Shown here: one piece after another, positions 43,405 to 51,798 of the stretch
Position numbering within the stretch: position 1 is the first letter of the stretch
Layout: each line of letters opens with the position of its first letter
Assembly (NCBI RefSeq): GCF_018403745.1
Contig: NZ_BOVP01000004.1
Coordinates: 1 to 64,000, forward strand
Length of the DNA: 64,000 nucleotides
Reading direction: 5' to 3'
Origin: Lactococcus formosensis
Lineage (GTDB): Bacteria > Bacillota > Bacilli > Lactobacillales > Streptococcaceae
Made by a program: the position numbers and the translations under genes
Notes under the pieces: model-generated
Databases searched by the model: none
Told to the model about the DNA's origin: nothing
Seen by the model: the letters and a program-made list of their open reading frames with translations, nothing else

Positions 43405-45606
43405 ATGCCTGATACGATTCGTGTCATTGCGGATAAAGTCAATAATTTAAAAAATGTATCGCTCGAAATCCCCAAAAAGAAGATTACTGTCTTTACTGGC
43501 GTTTCAGGCTCTGGGAAATCCAGCCTTGTTTTTGATACACTTGCCGATGAGTCACAACGCCTCTTAAATGAAACCTTGCCGGCATTTGTTCGACAGTTTC
43601 TGCCCAAGTATGAACGGCCAGATGTAGAGCGGATTGAAAATCTTCCTGCCTCCATCGTCATTGACCAAAAAACTTTAGGGGGCAATGCCCGCTCTACTCT
43701 TGCGACAATCACAGATATTGCACCAGTCATCCGTCAACTTTTTGCGGGTGGAGGAAGCCCACAACTTGGGGTAGATCATTTTTCTTTTAACCTTCCGGCC
43801 GGTATGTGTCCAGAATGTCAGGGAATTGGTAAAAAATTAGAATTAAAAATGGAGCTTTTTATTGATAAAGCACGTTCACTTAATAATGGTGCAGTTCTTT
43901 TTAAACCTTATCAAAAAATCATCAAAATGTATGTGGACAATGGTCTTTTTGATGGTGAAAAATTACTGAAAGACTATACAGAAGAAGAGTTGGAGCGTTT
44001 ATACCACGGTAAAGAAGTCGGCAAGATAAAAATGGGGGAATACAATCTTACCTACGAAGGTATTGTTGACAAGTTTAATCGTAGCTTCTTGCAAAAAGAA
44101 GGAGATTTGTCTGCTGGTGCTCAAAAGACACTTGCGACTTACACGCATGAAGCAGTTTGTCCAGTCTGCCAAGGCAAACGTTTAAACCAAGAAGCGCTAG
44201 CAGTGCGTTGGTCTGGATATAGCTTTGCGGATTTGATGAGTATGGAACTGACAGATTTAAGTGATGTTTTGACATCACTCGAGGGAACCGAACACCTCAA
44301 ACAACAAATTGATCACCTGATTGAACTCGGGCTAGGCTATCTCAGCCTTGATCGAGAAACGACGACTTTATCTGGTGGAGAATCTCAGCGTGTAAAATTA
44401 GTGAAGCATTTAAATAATGCACTATCGGATATGCTCTATATTTTTGATGAACCATCTGTGGGTCTGCATCCGAGAGATGTGGCTCGAATTAATAGCATCT
44501 TTACAAAGTTGCGAGACAAAGGGAATACAGTTCTCATTATTGAGCATGATCCAGATGTCATCAAAATTGCGGATTGGGTGATAGAAGTTGGGCCTGCAGC
44601 TGGTGTCCATGGCGGTGAAATCATGTTTGAAGGAAGTTATGAACAGCTCCTTCAGTCTGATTGTTTAACGGGGAAACATCTTTCCCAGATGACAGCCATT
44701 AATGATGAACCAAGACAGCCGGCTCACTTTTATCATGGAGAAGTTTCAAGCATCAATAACCTTAAAAATCAGCACCTTGAGATCCCCCAAGGCCTTCTCA
44801 CCGTTTTGACCGGTGTAGCTGGTTCAGGAAAATCAACACTTGTAGAGTATTCTTTAAGAGCTGCTTATCCAGAATCAATCATGGTGACACAAGCAAGCTT
44901 AGCTGCCAATAGCCGTTCTAATCCAGCGACTTTTATAGGTATTATGGATAATATCAGAAAAGCTTTTGCTAAAGTGAATGAAGTTAAGCCAAGTCTTTTC
45001 AGCTATAACTCCGAGGGCGCGTGCCCTGCTTGCGAAGGTAGGGGCTACATCGAGTCAAACTTGGCATTCATGGAAACAGTGAAACAAACCTGTGAACTTT
45101 GTCAAGGGAAACGTTACAAGACTGAAGCTCTTGCCTTTAAGTATCAAGGGAAAGATATTACTGAAGTTCTGGACTTAACGATAGAAGAAGCATTGGACTT
45201 TTTCAAGTCTGTTCCTGCGATTAAGAAAAAAGTAAAAGCTATGGAAGAAGTAGGGCTTGGCTACCTGACTCTGGGGCAGCCAACGAGCACTTTATCTGGT
45301 GGAGAGCGTCAGCGTTTGAAGTTAGCTAATGAGTTTTATCAAAAGGGCAATCTTTTTATCCTCGATGAACCCTCAACAGGTCTGCACCTGTCTGATATTA
45401 ACCGTCTGATGAAGATTATGAATCATTTTGTTGAGCAAGGAAATACCTTGGTTGTGATTGAACATCAGCTAGATATCATTCGTCAGGCGGACTGGATTAT
45501 CGATATCGGTCCAGAAGGTGGTTCAGCTGGTGGGAAAGTGATTTACGCAGGACCACCAGCAGGACTACAAGATTGTACAGCCTCGCTTACTGCTCATTAT
45601 ATCTAA
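43405..45606 (+). CDS. UvrA-like ABC ATPase lacking the UvrB-binding domain
   Basis: The 733-aa protein has the two-ABC UvrA layout: FTGVSGSGKSSL, CPECQGIGK and CPVCQGKRL, LSGGESQRVKL, then a second LTGVAGSGKSTL, CPACEGRGY with CELCQGKRY, and LSGGERQRLKL. After VIDQKTLGGNARSTLATITDI it passes straight to the signature region, so the UvrB-binding segment of true UvrA (about 940 aa) is missing. Such class II UvrA-like proteins are linked to drug or DNA-damage tolerance in Gram-positives. ATG 43405 has AAAAAGGAG upstream. Confidence 0.88.
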   Translation: MPDTIRVIADKVNNLKNVSLEIPKKKITVFTGVSGSGKSSLVFDTLADESQRLLNETLPAFVRQFLPKYERPDVERIENLPASIVIDQKTLGGNARSTLATITDIAPVIRQLFAGGGSPQLGVDHFSFNLPAGMCPECQGIGKKLELKMELFIDKARSLNNGAVLFKPYQKIIKMYVDNGLFDGEKLLKDYTEEELERLYHGKEVGKIKMGEYNLTYEGIVDKFNRSFLQKEGDLSAGAQKTLATYTHEAVCPVCQGKRLNQEALAVRWSGYSFADLMSMELTDLSDVLTSLEGTEHLKQQIDHLIELGLGYLSLDRETTTLSGGESQRVKLVKHLNNALSDMLYIFDEPSVGLHPRDVARINSIFTKLRDKGNTVLIIEHDPDVIKIADWVIEVGPAAGVHGGEIMFEGSYEQLLQSDCLTGKHLSQMTAINDEPRQPAHFYHGEVSSINNLKNQHLEIPQGLLTVLTGVAGSGKSTLVEYSLRAAYPESIMVTQASLAANSRSNPATFIGIMDNIRKAFAKVNEVKPSLFSYNSEGACPACEGRGYIESNLAFMETVKQTCELCQGKRYKTEALAFKYQGKDITEVLDLTIEEALDFFKSVPAIKKKVKAMEEVGLGYLTLGQPTSTLSGGERQRLKLANEFYQKGNLFILDEPSTGLHLSDINRLMKIMNHFVEQGNTLVVIEHQLDIIRQADWIIDIGPEGGSAGGKVIYAGPPAGLQDCTASLTAHYI

Positions 45607-45620
45607 TAGGAGATCTAAAG

Positions 45621-45956
45621 ATGTTAAAAGTTATTCTGCATATCGATGAAAACCACAAATGGAACACACTCCTCTCCAATGTAAAGAATCTTAAAGAATG
45701 GCTAATTCAGAATAAAGAACCAGGCAAGATTGAGATTTTAGTGAATGGAGAAGCAGTAGAAATGGTGCTCAAAGCTTCACCAGTACAGCTTGAGGAAGTT
45801 TTAAAAGCAGGTGTCAAAGTTGCAGTTTGCCAAAATTCTTTAAACATGAGAGGCTATAAAGAAGGAATGCTGCAGGAAGGCTGTACAGTCGTACCCGCTG
45901 GTATTGTAGAACTCGTTCAAAAACAGAACTCTGGTTTTGCTTATGTTAAACCTTAA
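45621..45956 (+). CDS. DsrE-family protein
   Basis: The 111-aa cytoplasmic protein has the DsrE/F fold pattern: LKVILHIDENHKWNTLLSNVKNL, IEILVNGEAVEMVL, and GVKVAVCQNSLNMRGYKE with a conserved Cys. Relatives carry or sense sulfur; function here is unproven. The start at 45621 has GGAG upstream; the frame is open earlier into the UvrA-like gene. It ends before a strong terminator. Confidence 0.82.
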   Translation: MLKVILHIDENHKWNTLLSNVKNLKEWLIQNKEPGKIEILVNGEAVEMVLKASPVQLEEVLKAGVKVAVCQNSLNMRGYKEGMLQEGCTVVPAGIVELVQKQNSGFAYVKP

Positions 45957-45983
45957 GACATTTTATCTTCCCAAAATAGCTCA

Positions 45984-46016
45984 AAACCATCCCTACATAC
46001 GGGATGGTTTTTTATT
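45984..46016 (+). terminator. Terminator after the DsrE gene
   Basis: CCATCCC pairs with GGGATGG around TACATAC, then T6. Confidence 0.9.
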
Positions 46017-46044
46017 TGGCTATGAAGGATAGCTTAAATTTTTA

Positions 46045-47205
46045 TTACTCAGCCGTTTTTACAGCTACATCACCCGAAACTTTAAATTGGTTAACAGTTT
46101 CCAATTCCTTGTATGCATCCAGTTGTTCTTGTGTTGCGAAGTAAAGATTACCGTTGATTTCAGAAGGAATTGTCTTGCCATCAGTACCTTTCATATCGCG
46201 AGCTTTGATTGATGCGTTTTCTGCAACATACACATCACCTTTAATGTTACCTCCTTCAAGGTCGAAGCCGGGTGATTTAATGATTAATCGTTTAACACTC
46301 AAAGTAAATGAATCAGTTACTTGACGCGTGTCATTTTGTGCAATTAATGCCAATGTACGCTGGATTTGGCCGCTTTCATTCATAAAGATACCATCAACAG
46401 TGATATCTTTGTCCGCTGCGTCAATGTTTGAGTTACCAGATACTAACCATGCACCTTTAGCGCTTAAACCTGAAGCTAAAACGTCCGCTGCATCTGTACC
46501 AGTTGTTGCACCAGTTTCAGTATCAGGTCCGTTACCTTCAAATTCGTGAGTGACTTCACCGTGCTTACCAATAGTGATAGCACCAATAGGGAATTTAATC
46601 ACTTCACCTTCTTCAACCTTAGTTTCACCCGTTACTTTTGGTCTCTGGTCTTCAGGAAGTTTATTATAAGCATCCATGAGATCTTGACTTGCAAAAGTTA
46701 AGTTACCGTCAATTGTTGCTTTACCATCAACACCTGGTCCGTTTTGCGCACCAAACCCAGGAGCGAAAACAGCTACATCACCTTTGATTGTACCATTAGA
46801 AAGTTTGAAACCTGGTGATTTTACTTCAACTTTATCTATGGTCAACGTGTAACGGTCAGTCACAGTGTGACTGTCATCTTGGGCGTAAGCTGCAAATTTA
46901 CGTGCAATCTGATTTTTACTTGCGTAAATACCTTCGACAGTCAAAGTTTTACCTGTAGCATCCATATCTTGTGTAATGGCTGCTAACCATGAACCGTTTT
47001 TAGACAGTCCTTTTTGTAAATCTTCAAAACTGCTTGCTCCAGCAGTTGCTCCAGTGAAGGCATCGGCAGCTTTACTGCTGGCAGACTGTTCAGTTTTTGC
47101 ATCCTTGTTGCTGTTTGATGATTCACTGTTGTTGCTACAAGCGGCAAGTAAGAAGATTGAAGCTGCTGACAAAGTGACGATTGAAGCTAATTTAGTGGTT
47201 TTCAT
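46045..47205 (-). CDS. Secreted lipoprotein with two tandem repeats of an unknown domain
   Basis: The 386-aa protein has a lipoprotein signal (LLAAC lipobox, Cys about residue 23), a Ser/Asn-rich linker, and two similar halves (about 60-200 and 235-380). Each half contains a GLS-NGSWL or GLSAKGAWL motif, ITVDGIF or LTVEGIY, QVTDSFTLS or TVTDRYTLT, and SPGFxLxxGxIKGDV. The domain is not recognised; the beta-rich pattern suggests a surface-binding module. It is monocistronic with a near-perfect cre upstream, so carbon source probably controls it. Confidence 0.75.
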   Translation of the reverse strand: MKTTKLASIVTLSAASIFLLAACSNNSESSNSNKDAKTEQSASSKAADAFTGATAGASSFEDLQKGLSKNGSWLAAITQDMDATGKTLTVEGIYASKNQIARKFAAYAQDDSHTVTDRYTLTIDKVEVKSPGFKLSNGTIKGDVAVFAPGFGAQNGPGVDGKATIDGNLTFASQDLMDAYNKLPEDQRPKVTGETKVEEGEVIKFPIGAITIGKHGEVTHEFEGNGPDTETGATTGTDAADVLASGLSAKGAWLVSGNSNIDAADKDITVDGIFMNESGQIQRTLALIAQNDTRQVTDSFTLSVKRLIIKSPGFDLEGGNIKGDVYVAENASIKARDMKGTDGKTIPSEINGNLYFATQEQLDAYKELETVNQFKVSGDVAVKTAE

Positions 47206-47236
47206 TCAGTTTCTCCTAAATAATAAATTCGCGTTT

Positions 47237-47252
47237 TTGAAATCGTTTTCAA
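47237..47252 (-). promoter_or_regulatory. CcpA cre site upstream of the duplicated-domain lipoprotein
   Basis: TTGAAATCGTTTTCAA fits WTGNAANCGNWWNCAW at all positions and lies about 30 bp before the start codon. Repression by CcpA on good sugars is inferred. Confidence 0.8.
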
Positions 47253-47406
47253 GTTTTGGTATCTTAATTTTAACATAAAAAAATTAAGATGCAAGGATTT
47301 GTTGGTTTTTTCACAAGGTGTTTTTACAGGGCTTGAATAGGAAGTAAAAGCAATATGTTATGATTTACCTCATAACGTAAAATAGACGTAGTAGGAGGGG
47401 GGAGAA

Positions 47407-47631
47407 GTGATTCAATACGACTTAACAGCGGGAAAACACTCTTTGAAAGAAAGTGATCCTTTCTTTCAATTGTCAAAATAGAATCGACAATCGATGGAAA
47501 CAGAAGAATTAAAAGCCAGAATCGAAAAGTTGGAGCAGAAACATAGAAAGATGACCATTGGTTGACTTGTCTATGATGTCATCATCATTGCTTTATCAGT
47601 GGCAGTAAGTTACTTGTTTTTAGATAAATAA
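47407..47631 (+). pseudogene. Broken small membrane-protein gene with two in-frame stops
   Basis: One frame from GTG 47407 (behind GGAGGGGGGAG) to TAA 47629 reads as a soluble start (IQYDLTAGKHSLKESDPFF), a helical middle (METEELKARIEKLEQKHRKM) and a membrane helix (LVYDVIIIALSVAVSYLFL). It is interrupted by TAG at 47479-47481 and TGA at 47563-47565. The TGA sits where Trp would fit. An internal ATG at 47494 could still make a short 23-aa piece. The family is not recognised. Confidence 0.7.
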
Positions 47632-47641
47632 TACACTAGAG

Positions 47642-47672
47642 AAAGCTTTAATGGCGTATTAAAGCTTTTTTA
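47642..47672 (+). terminator. Terminator after the broken small gene
   Basis: AAGCTTTAAT (47643-47652) pairs with ATTAAAGCTT (47658-47667), followed by T residues. Confidence 0.88.
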
Positions 47673-47913
47673 TTTGATAAGTTACCCACCTCTAACATAA
47701 ATGTAACATTGGTTATTAATTAAAATATAATTTCAATTAATGTATAATGAAAGGGCATTCAAAGAAATATAGTTCTATTGGAGGCGTATGTGCAAAGATA
47801 TTTGATAGATAAGCTGTTGAGCTTTGAGACATGCAACGTTATTTTTAACCCTGTGATCACTATTATCTGTATTTACAGTTAATATGAAATAAAATTTACT
47901 TAAAGGAGTAAAC
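47673..47913. other. Leader region of the second PTS/DUF871 operon
   Basis: TATAAT at 47743-47748 is the best -10 candidate; its -35 is unclear. A GGAGG-led five-codon frame (ATG 47789) is probably chance. The remaining leader to 47913 holds nothing I recognise, then AAAGGAG for the EIIC gene. Confidence 0.4.
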
Positions 47914-49221
47914 ATGCAAAAATTTCTCAAGTGGATTGAAACAAGATTAATGCCACCTATGACCAAAATCGGTATGCAACGCCATATGGTTGCCATACGT
48001 AACGGGGTTATTTCCACACTCTCCCTTATTCTTATTGGCTCTTTCATCATGGTTTTTGCCAATTTCCCGATTCCTGCTGTAGCGGAATGGTTAGCGCCAC
48101 ATACAGCCAACTTGACGATTCCTTTCCGAATCACAATGGGCTTGATGGCAATCTATGCCTCTTTTGCCATGGGGGACTCTTTGGCTAAGTCTTATGATTT
48201 AGATGGTGTTACAGGTGGAGTTCTTTCATTAGCAGCCTTTTTGACTTTAACAATCCCTTTAAATGTCGATACTGTACTGACCGAAGCAGGTGAAGCTGCT
48301 ATTGGTTGGGTCCTTCCTATGCAATATTTAGGTGGTGCAGGGATGTTCTCTGCAATTCTGACAATGATTTTCGCTGTTGAGATTTATCGTTTCTTTATCA
48401 AGCGTGAGATTACTATCAAAATGCCTGATGGTGTACCACCAGCTGTTGGGCGCTCATTTGGAGCATTATTACCAGGAGGATTTATTATTGTCTTTCTCTG
48501 GATTATACGTGTAATGCTCAACTTTGATATTAATGCCTTTATCATGAGTATTTTCAATCCAATTGCTGATTTGATGGGCAATAATATGTTCGGTGCTCTA
48601 TTGCCTATGATCTTTATCCATTTACTTTGGGCGGCTGGTGTTCATGGAATGAATATTATCGGCTCCATTGTCCGTCCGATGTGGCTCATGATGCTTGATG
48701 CAAATATGGCTGCTATGGCTGATGGAACACCATTAACACAACTTCCTTATGTCGCACCAGAACAATTTTATCAATGGTTTGTCACAATGGGTGGTGCGGG
48801 TGTAACATTAGTTCTTGTTTTCCTCCTCTTCACTTGTCGTGCCAAATATTTGAGAGAGATGGCAAAACTGACCTTTGTACCAGGGTTATTTAATATCAAC
48901 GAACCTTTAATCTTCGGTATGCCTTTGATGATGAACCCGGTATTTACGATTCCGTTTGTTCTAAACCCAATCATCTTAACGATTATTTCTTACAGTGCTG
49001 TCAGATTAGGACTGGTAAATGGTTTTGTGGCCAATGTGCCGTGGACTTTACCTGCTCCAATCGGTGCTTATATGGCAACAGGTAATGACTGGCGTGCAAT
49101 TATTCTCGTTTTAGTTAACCTCATTATTGCTGGCTTAATCTATTATCCATTTGTAAAAATGTATGACAAGCAAATGCTCGAAGAAGAAAAGAAAGCAGCA
49201 GCTGAAGCTGAAGGCGTGTAG
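47914..49221 (+). CDS. PTS lactose/cellobiose-family EIIC permease, copy 2
   Basis: The 435-aa permease has about ten hydrophobic helices, with WAAGVHGMNIIGSIVRPMW in the middle and LTFVPGLFNINEPLIFGMPLMMN (N-E-P motif) near the C-terminus. It is a paralogue of 14987-16468 and is shorter. No EIIB or EIIA accompanies it, so it must borrow phosphocarriers, perhaps the EIIB at 13480. AAGGAG precedes the ATG. A DUF871 and a kinase gene follow. Confidence 0.93.
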   Translation: MQKFLKWIETRLMPPMTKIGMQRHMVAIRNGVISTLSLILIGSFIMVFANFPIPAVAEWLAPHTANLTIPFRITMGLMAIYASFAMGDSLAKSYDLDGVTGGVLSLAAFLTLTIPLNVDTVLTEAGEAAIGWVLPMQYLGGAGMFSAILTMIFAVEIYRFFIKREITIKMPDGVPPAVGRSFGALLPGGFIIVFLWIIRVMLNFDINAFIMSIFNPIADLMGNNMFGALLPMIFIHLLWAAGVHGMNIIGSIVRPMWLMMLDANMAAMADGTPLTQLPYVAPEQFYQWFVTMGGAGVTLVLVFLLFTCRAKYLREMAKLTFVPGLFNINEPLIFGMPLMMNPVFTIPFVLNPIILTIISYSAVRLGLVNGFVANVPWTLPAPIGAYMATGNDWRAIILVLVNLIIAGLIYYPFVKMYDKQMLEEEKKAAAEAEGV

Positions 49222-49275
49222 ATTTAAACGCTCTTTATTTAAATAAAAGTTCACATATAGAAAGTGTATAGACTT

Positions 49276-49611
49276 ATGTTATATTCGATTCTCTTTTTTG
49301 TCGCTACAGTAATAGTTATCCTTTGTGCACGTCATTTCTCTATCAAAGCAGAAAGCTTCAAAAATAAATATTTGAGAAGTCGTTGGTTTTGGGGAATTAT
49401 GAGCATGTTTGCTCTAGCTATAGGGATTTTACTGCTCCCAAGTTTCTTGGCTCTTTTGAAAATCCCGCTTATTATTTTTGCAGTATTTGCTGCTATGGTT
49501 TTCTTTGAAATGACACGTCATGGGATTGAACGCGCTATGGCTATCTATAACAAGAAAAATGTAAATACATATAACAGCAAAGATATTCACGAAGTGAACA
49601 GTTTGAATTAA
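49276..49611 (+). CDS. Small membrane protein of the second PTS operon
   Basis: The 111-aa protein has an N-terminal helix (MLYSILFFVATVIVILCARHF) and two further hydrophobic segments (about 36-75), then a charged tail. No family is recognised. The start may be GTG 49264 or ATG 49276; neither has a strong ribosome site. Its place between EIIC and DUF871 parallels the small membrane protein in the first locus, but the sequences are not alike. Confidence 0.6.
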   Translation: MLYSILFFVATVIVILCARHFSIKAESFKNKYLRSRWFWGIMSMFALAIGILLLPSFLALLKIPLIIFAVFAAMVFFEMTRHGIERAMAIYNKKNVNTYNSKDIHEVNSLN

Positions 49612-49629
49612 TTTTAAAAGGAAGAACAT

Positions 49630-50718
49630 ATGAAACGTTTAGGAATCTCGATTTATCCAGAACATAGTACACTTGAGCAAGACAAGGCTTATATCGACCT
49701 TGCCCATAAATATGGTTTTAGCCGTATCTTTACCTGTTTATTGTCTGTCAATGGCGAAAAGGAAGAAATTTTACAGAATTTCAAGGAAACGGTAAGTTAT
49801 GCTAGAAGCAAAAATTTTGAAGTGACGGTTGATATTTCACCGCGTATTTTTGATGATTTGGGAATCTCATATGATGATTTATCATTTTTTGCAGAGATGG
49901 GCGCACATGGAATTCGTTTGGATGTGGGCTTCACAGGTAAAGAAGAAGCCCTGATGACTTATAATCCGTATGGGCTCAAAATCGAAATCAATATGTCTAA
50001 TGCGACAAAATATATGGAAAATATTTTAAGTCATGTACCCAATCGCGATCTTTTAGTCGGCTGCCATAACTTTTATCCCAAGCGTTTCTCAGGGCTTTCT
50101 TATGAGTTCTTCATTAAATGCTCAAAGATGTATAAGGAAAACTATATTCAGACGGCTGCCTTTGTTAACTCTCAAGACGCAACTTATGGTCCTTGGCCTG
50201 TAATGGAAGGCTTGGCAACTCTAGAATTGCATCGTGATTTACCCATCGAAGTTCAGGCACAGCATTTGGCAGCTACAGGTCTGATTGACGATATTATTAT
50301 TGGTAATGCTTATGCGTCTGAAGCGGAAATGCAGAAACTTGCTGCTCTTAACCGTCAGATGATGACTTTTGGGATTGTGCTTGACGAAGCAATTACAGAG
50401 TTGGAGCGTATTATTGTGGCAGAAGAGCCTCACTTTTACCGTGGCGACATCTCTGAGTATATGATCCGCTCAACGCAATCACGGGTGAAATACAAGTCTG
50501 AAGCCTTTCCTAAAGGAAACACACGAGATATTAAGCGTGGTGATATTATCATTGAGAACGAAGCATATGGTCAATATAAAGGAGAGTTGAACATAGCACT
50601 TAAGGACATGAAAAATTCAGGTAAAACAAATGTAGTCGCCCGAATCCGGGAAGAAGAAATCTTCCTTTTGGATTATTTACAACCTTGGGAAAATTTTCAG
50701 TTCGAAGTTAAAGGATGA
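49630..50718 (+). CDS. DUF871 (MupG-like) phospho-glycosidase, copy 2
   Basis: The 362-aa protein is clearly paralogous to the one at 13843: MKRLGISIYPEHSTLEQDKAYIDLAHKYGFSRIFTCLLSVNGEKEE, then FYPKRFSGLSYEFFIKCSK, and the same GDIIIENEAYGQYKGE end. By analogy with MupG it should split a 6-phospho-disaccharide imported by the PTS. The kinase gene downstream suggests one product is an unphosphorylated amino sugar. AAAGGAAG precedes the ATG. Confidence 0.85.
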   Translation: MKRLGISIYPEHSTLEQDKAYIDLAHKYGFSRIFTCLLSVNGEKEEILQNFKETVSYARSKNFEVTVDISPRIFDDLGISYDDLSFFAEMGAHGIRLDVGFTGKEEALMTYNPYGLKIEINMSNATKYMENILSHVPNRDLLVGCHNFYPKRFSGLSYEFFIKCSKMYKENYIQTAAFVNSQDATYGPWPVMEGLATLELHRDLPIEVQAQHLAATGLIDDIIIGNAYASEAEMQKLAALNRQMMTFGIVLDEAITELERIIVAEEPHFYRGDISEYMIRSTQSRVKYKSEAFPKGNTRDIKRGDIIIENEAYGQYKGELNIALKDMKNSGKTNVVARIREEEIFLLDYLQPWENFQFEVKG

Positions 50719-50727
50719 TTGAAAGAC

Positions 50728-51513
50728 ATGAAAATTATTATCGGTGTGGATGCCGGTGGGACAAAAACAGAAGCTGTAGCTTACGATAGAGATGGGACTG
50801 CTTTATCAAAAGCATACTCTTCTTTTGGAAATGTATTAATTGATTTTGAAGCAGCTTGTCGGCACATCCAGGAAGCTATCGAAAGTTGTTTGGAGGCATT
50901 GCCCAAGGCAGAGTTGGTTGCTCTTTCTTTAGGCGTTGCTGGAATAGGTTCAGGAAAATATAGCACAGAGCTCCAAAAAGCCTTATCATCCTTTGGTGTT
51001 CCTATCAGGATAGAGACTGATGCACGTATCGCGCATGCAGCATATTTCCCCAATGGTGATGGTATTTTGACAATCGCTGGCACAGGTGCTGTCAGTTTTG
51101 GTCACAGGGGAGAAAAGCAAGTAATGACTGGTGGTTGGGGTCATCTGATTGGAGCTGATCGTGGTTCGGGCTATTGGATTGCTCTTCGCGCTATTGAAAA
51201 AATGGCAAACGACGAAGATCAGGGAAAATCTTTATCACAACTTTCACAAGTTATACTCGATCATCTCCAACTTCCTGATCCAGTTGCTATAAAACGCTTT
51301 GTCTATAGCGCGACAAAGAAGGAGATTGCTGCACTTACGTTGCTTGTTGTTGCAGAAGCGAATAAGCAAAATGATACAGCTCAAAGTATCTTGAAAGAAG
51401 CAGGGCAATTTTTGGCACAGATGACGATTAATAACTATATCAAGTTAGGCCAACCCAAGGATAGTAGTATTGCGCTGAAGGGTTCTGTTCTTTTGAAAAT
51501 ACCTCAAGTGTAA
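50728..51513 (+). CDS. BadF/BcrA-type amino-sugar kinase, truncated by an in-frame TAA
   Basis: The 261-aa product belongs to the ASKHA kinases: VDAGGTKTEAVAYD phosphate loop, LSLGVAGIGSG, IAGTGAVSFGHRGE and GGWGHLIGADRGSGYW. Relatives phosphorylate GlcNAc or MurNAc, fitting the DUF871 gene ahead. The usual length is near 300 aa. The frame stops at 51511, but 35 coding-like codons follow in frame. The start ATG 50728 is used; TTG 50719 right after the DUF871 stop is also possible. Confidence 0.85.
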   Translation: MKIIIGVDAGGTKTEAVAYDRDGTALSKAYSSFGNVLIDFEAACRHIQEAIESCLEALPKAELVALSLGVAGIGSGKYSTELQKALSSFGVPIRIETDARIAHAAYFPNGDGILTIAGTGAVSFGHRGEKQVMTGGWGHLIGADRGSGYWIALRAIEKMANDEDQGKSLSQLSQVILDHLQLPDPVAIKRFVYSATKKEIAALTLLVVAEANKQNDTAQSILKEAGQFLAQMTINNYIKLGQPKDSSIALKGSVLLKIPQV

Positions 51514-51621
51514 ACAACATTCATACAGGAAGTGAAGAAATTTATGCCAACGGTCCTTATCATAACTGAGGAAGTATCCTCGACGCAAGGTGCATTTTTC
51601 TTGGCTTTGAATGAATTATGA
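51514..51621 (+). pseudogene. Detached C-terminal tail of the amino-sugar kinase
   Basis: In frame after the kinase stop: TTFIQEVKKFMPTVLIITEE, then VSSTQGAFFLALNEL, then TGA 51619-51621. The S-S-x-x-G-A-x-x-L-A-L end is what complete BadF-type sugar kinases carry. Restoring the TAA would give about 297 aa. No ribosome site precedes it. Confidence 0.75.
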
Positions 51622-51681
51622 AAGAATGGGGTTTGAAAATAAAGACAGCAGACAGCTATTGGTTCGCCATATTCTTTGCAC

Positions 51682-51722
51682 TTTTTTTAAACATCTTGAG
51701 AAATATTCTCAGGTGTTTTTAT
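51682..51722 (+). terminator. Terminator of the second PTS/DUF871 operon
   Basis: AAACATCTTGAG pairs with CTCAGGTGTTT (one bulge) around AAATATT and ends in T5. Confidence 0.75.
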
Positions 51723-51747
51723 TATACGTTCTTCTCAACATTTATTC

Positions 51748-51783
51748 TTGACATATCAAAAAGATAGGTTTACAATTGTAAAC
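51748..51783 (+). promoter_or_regulatory. Promoter with perfect palindrome containing a cop box
   Basis: TTGACA (51748-51753) and TACAAT (51771-51776) have 17-bp spacing. GTTTACAATTGTAAAC (51768-51783) is a perfect 16-bp palindrome over the -10 and contains TACAATTGTA, matching the CopY/CopR operator TACANNTGTA. Copper-responsive repression of the following VOC gene is inferred; MarR-type binding is an alternative. Confidence 0.7.
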
Positions 51784-51798
51784 ATAGGAGGCGGGCAG

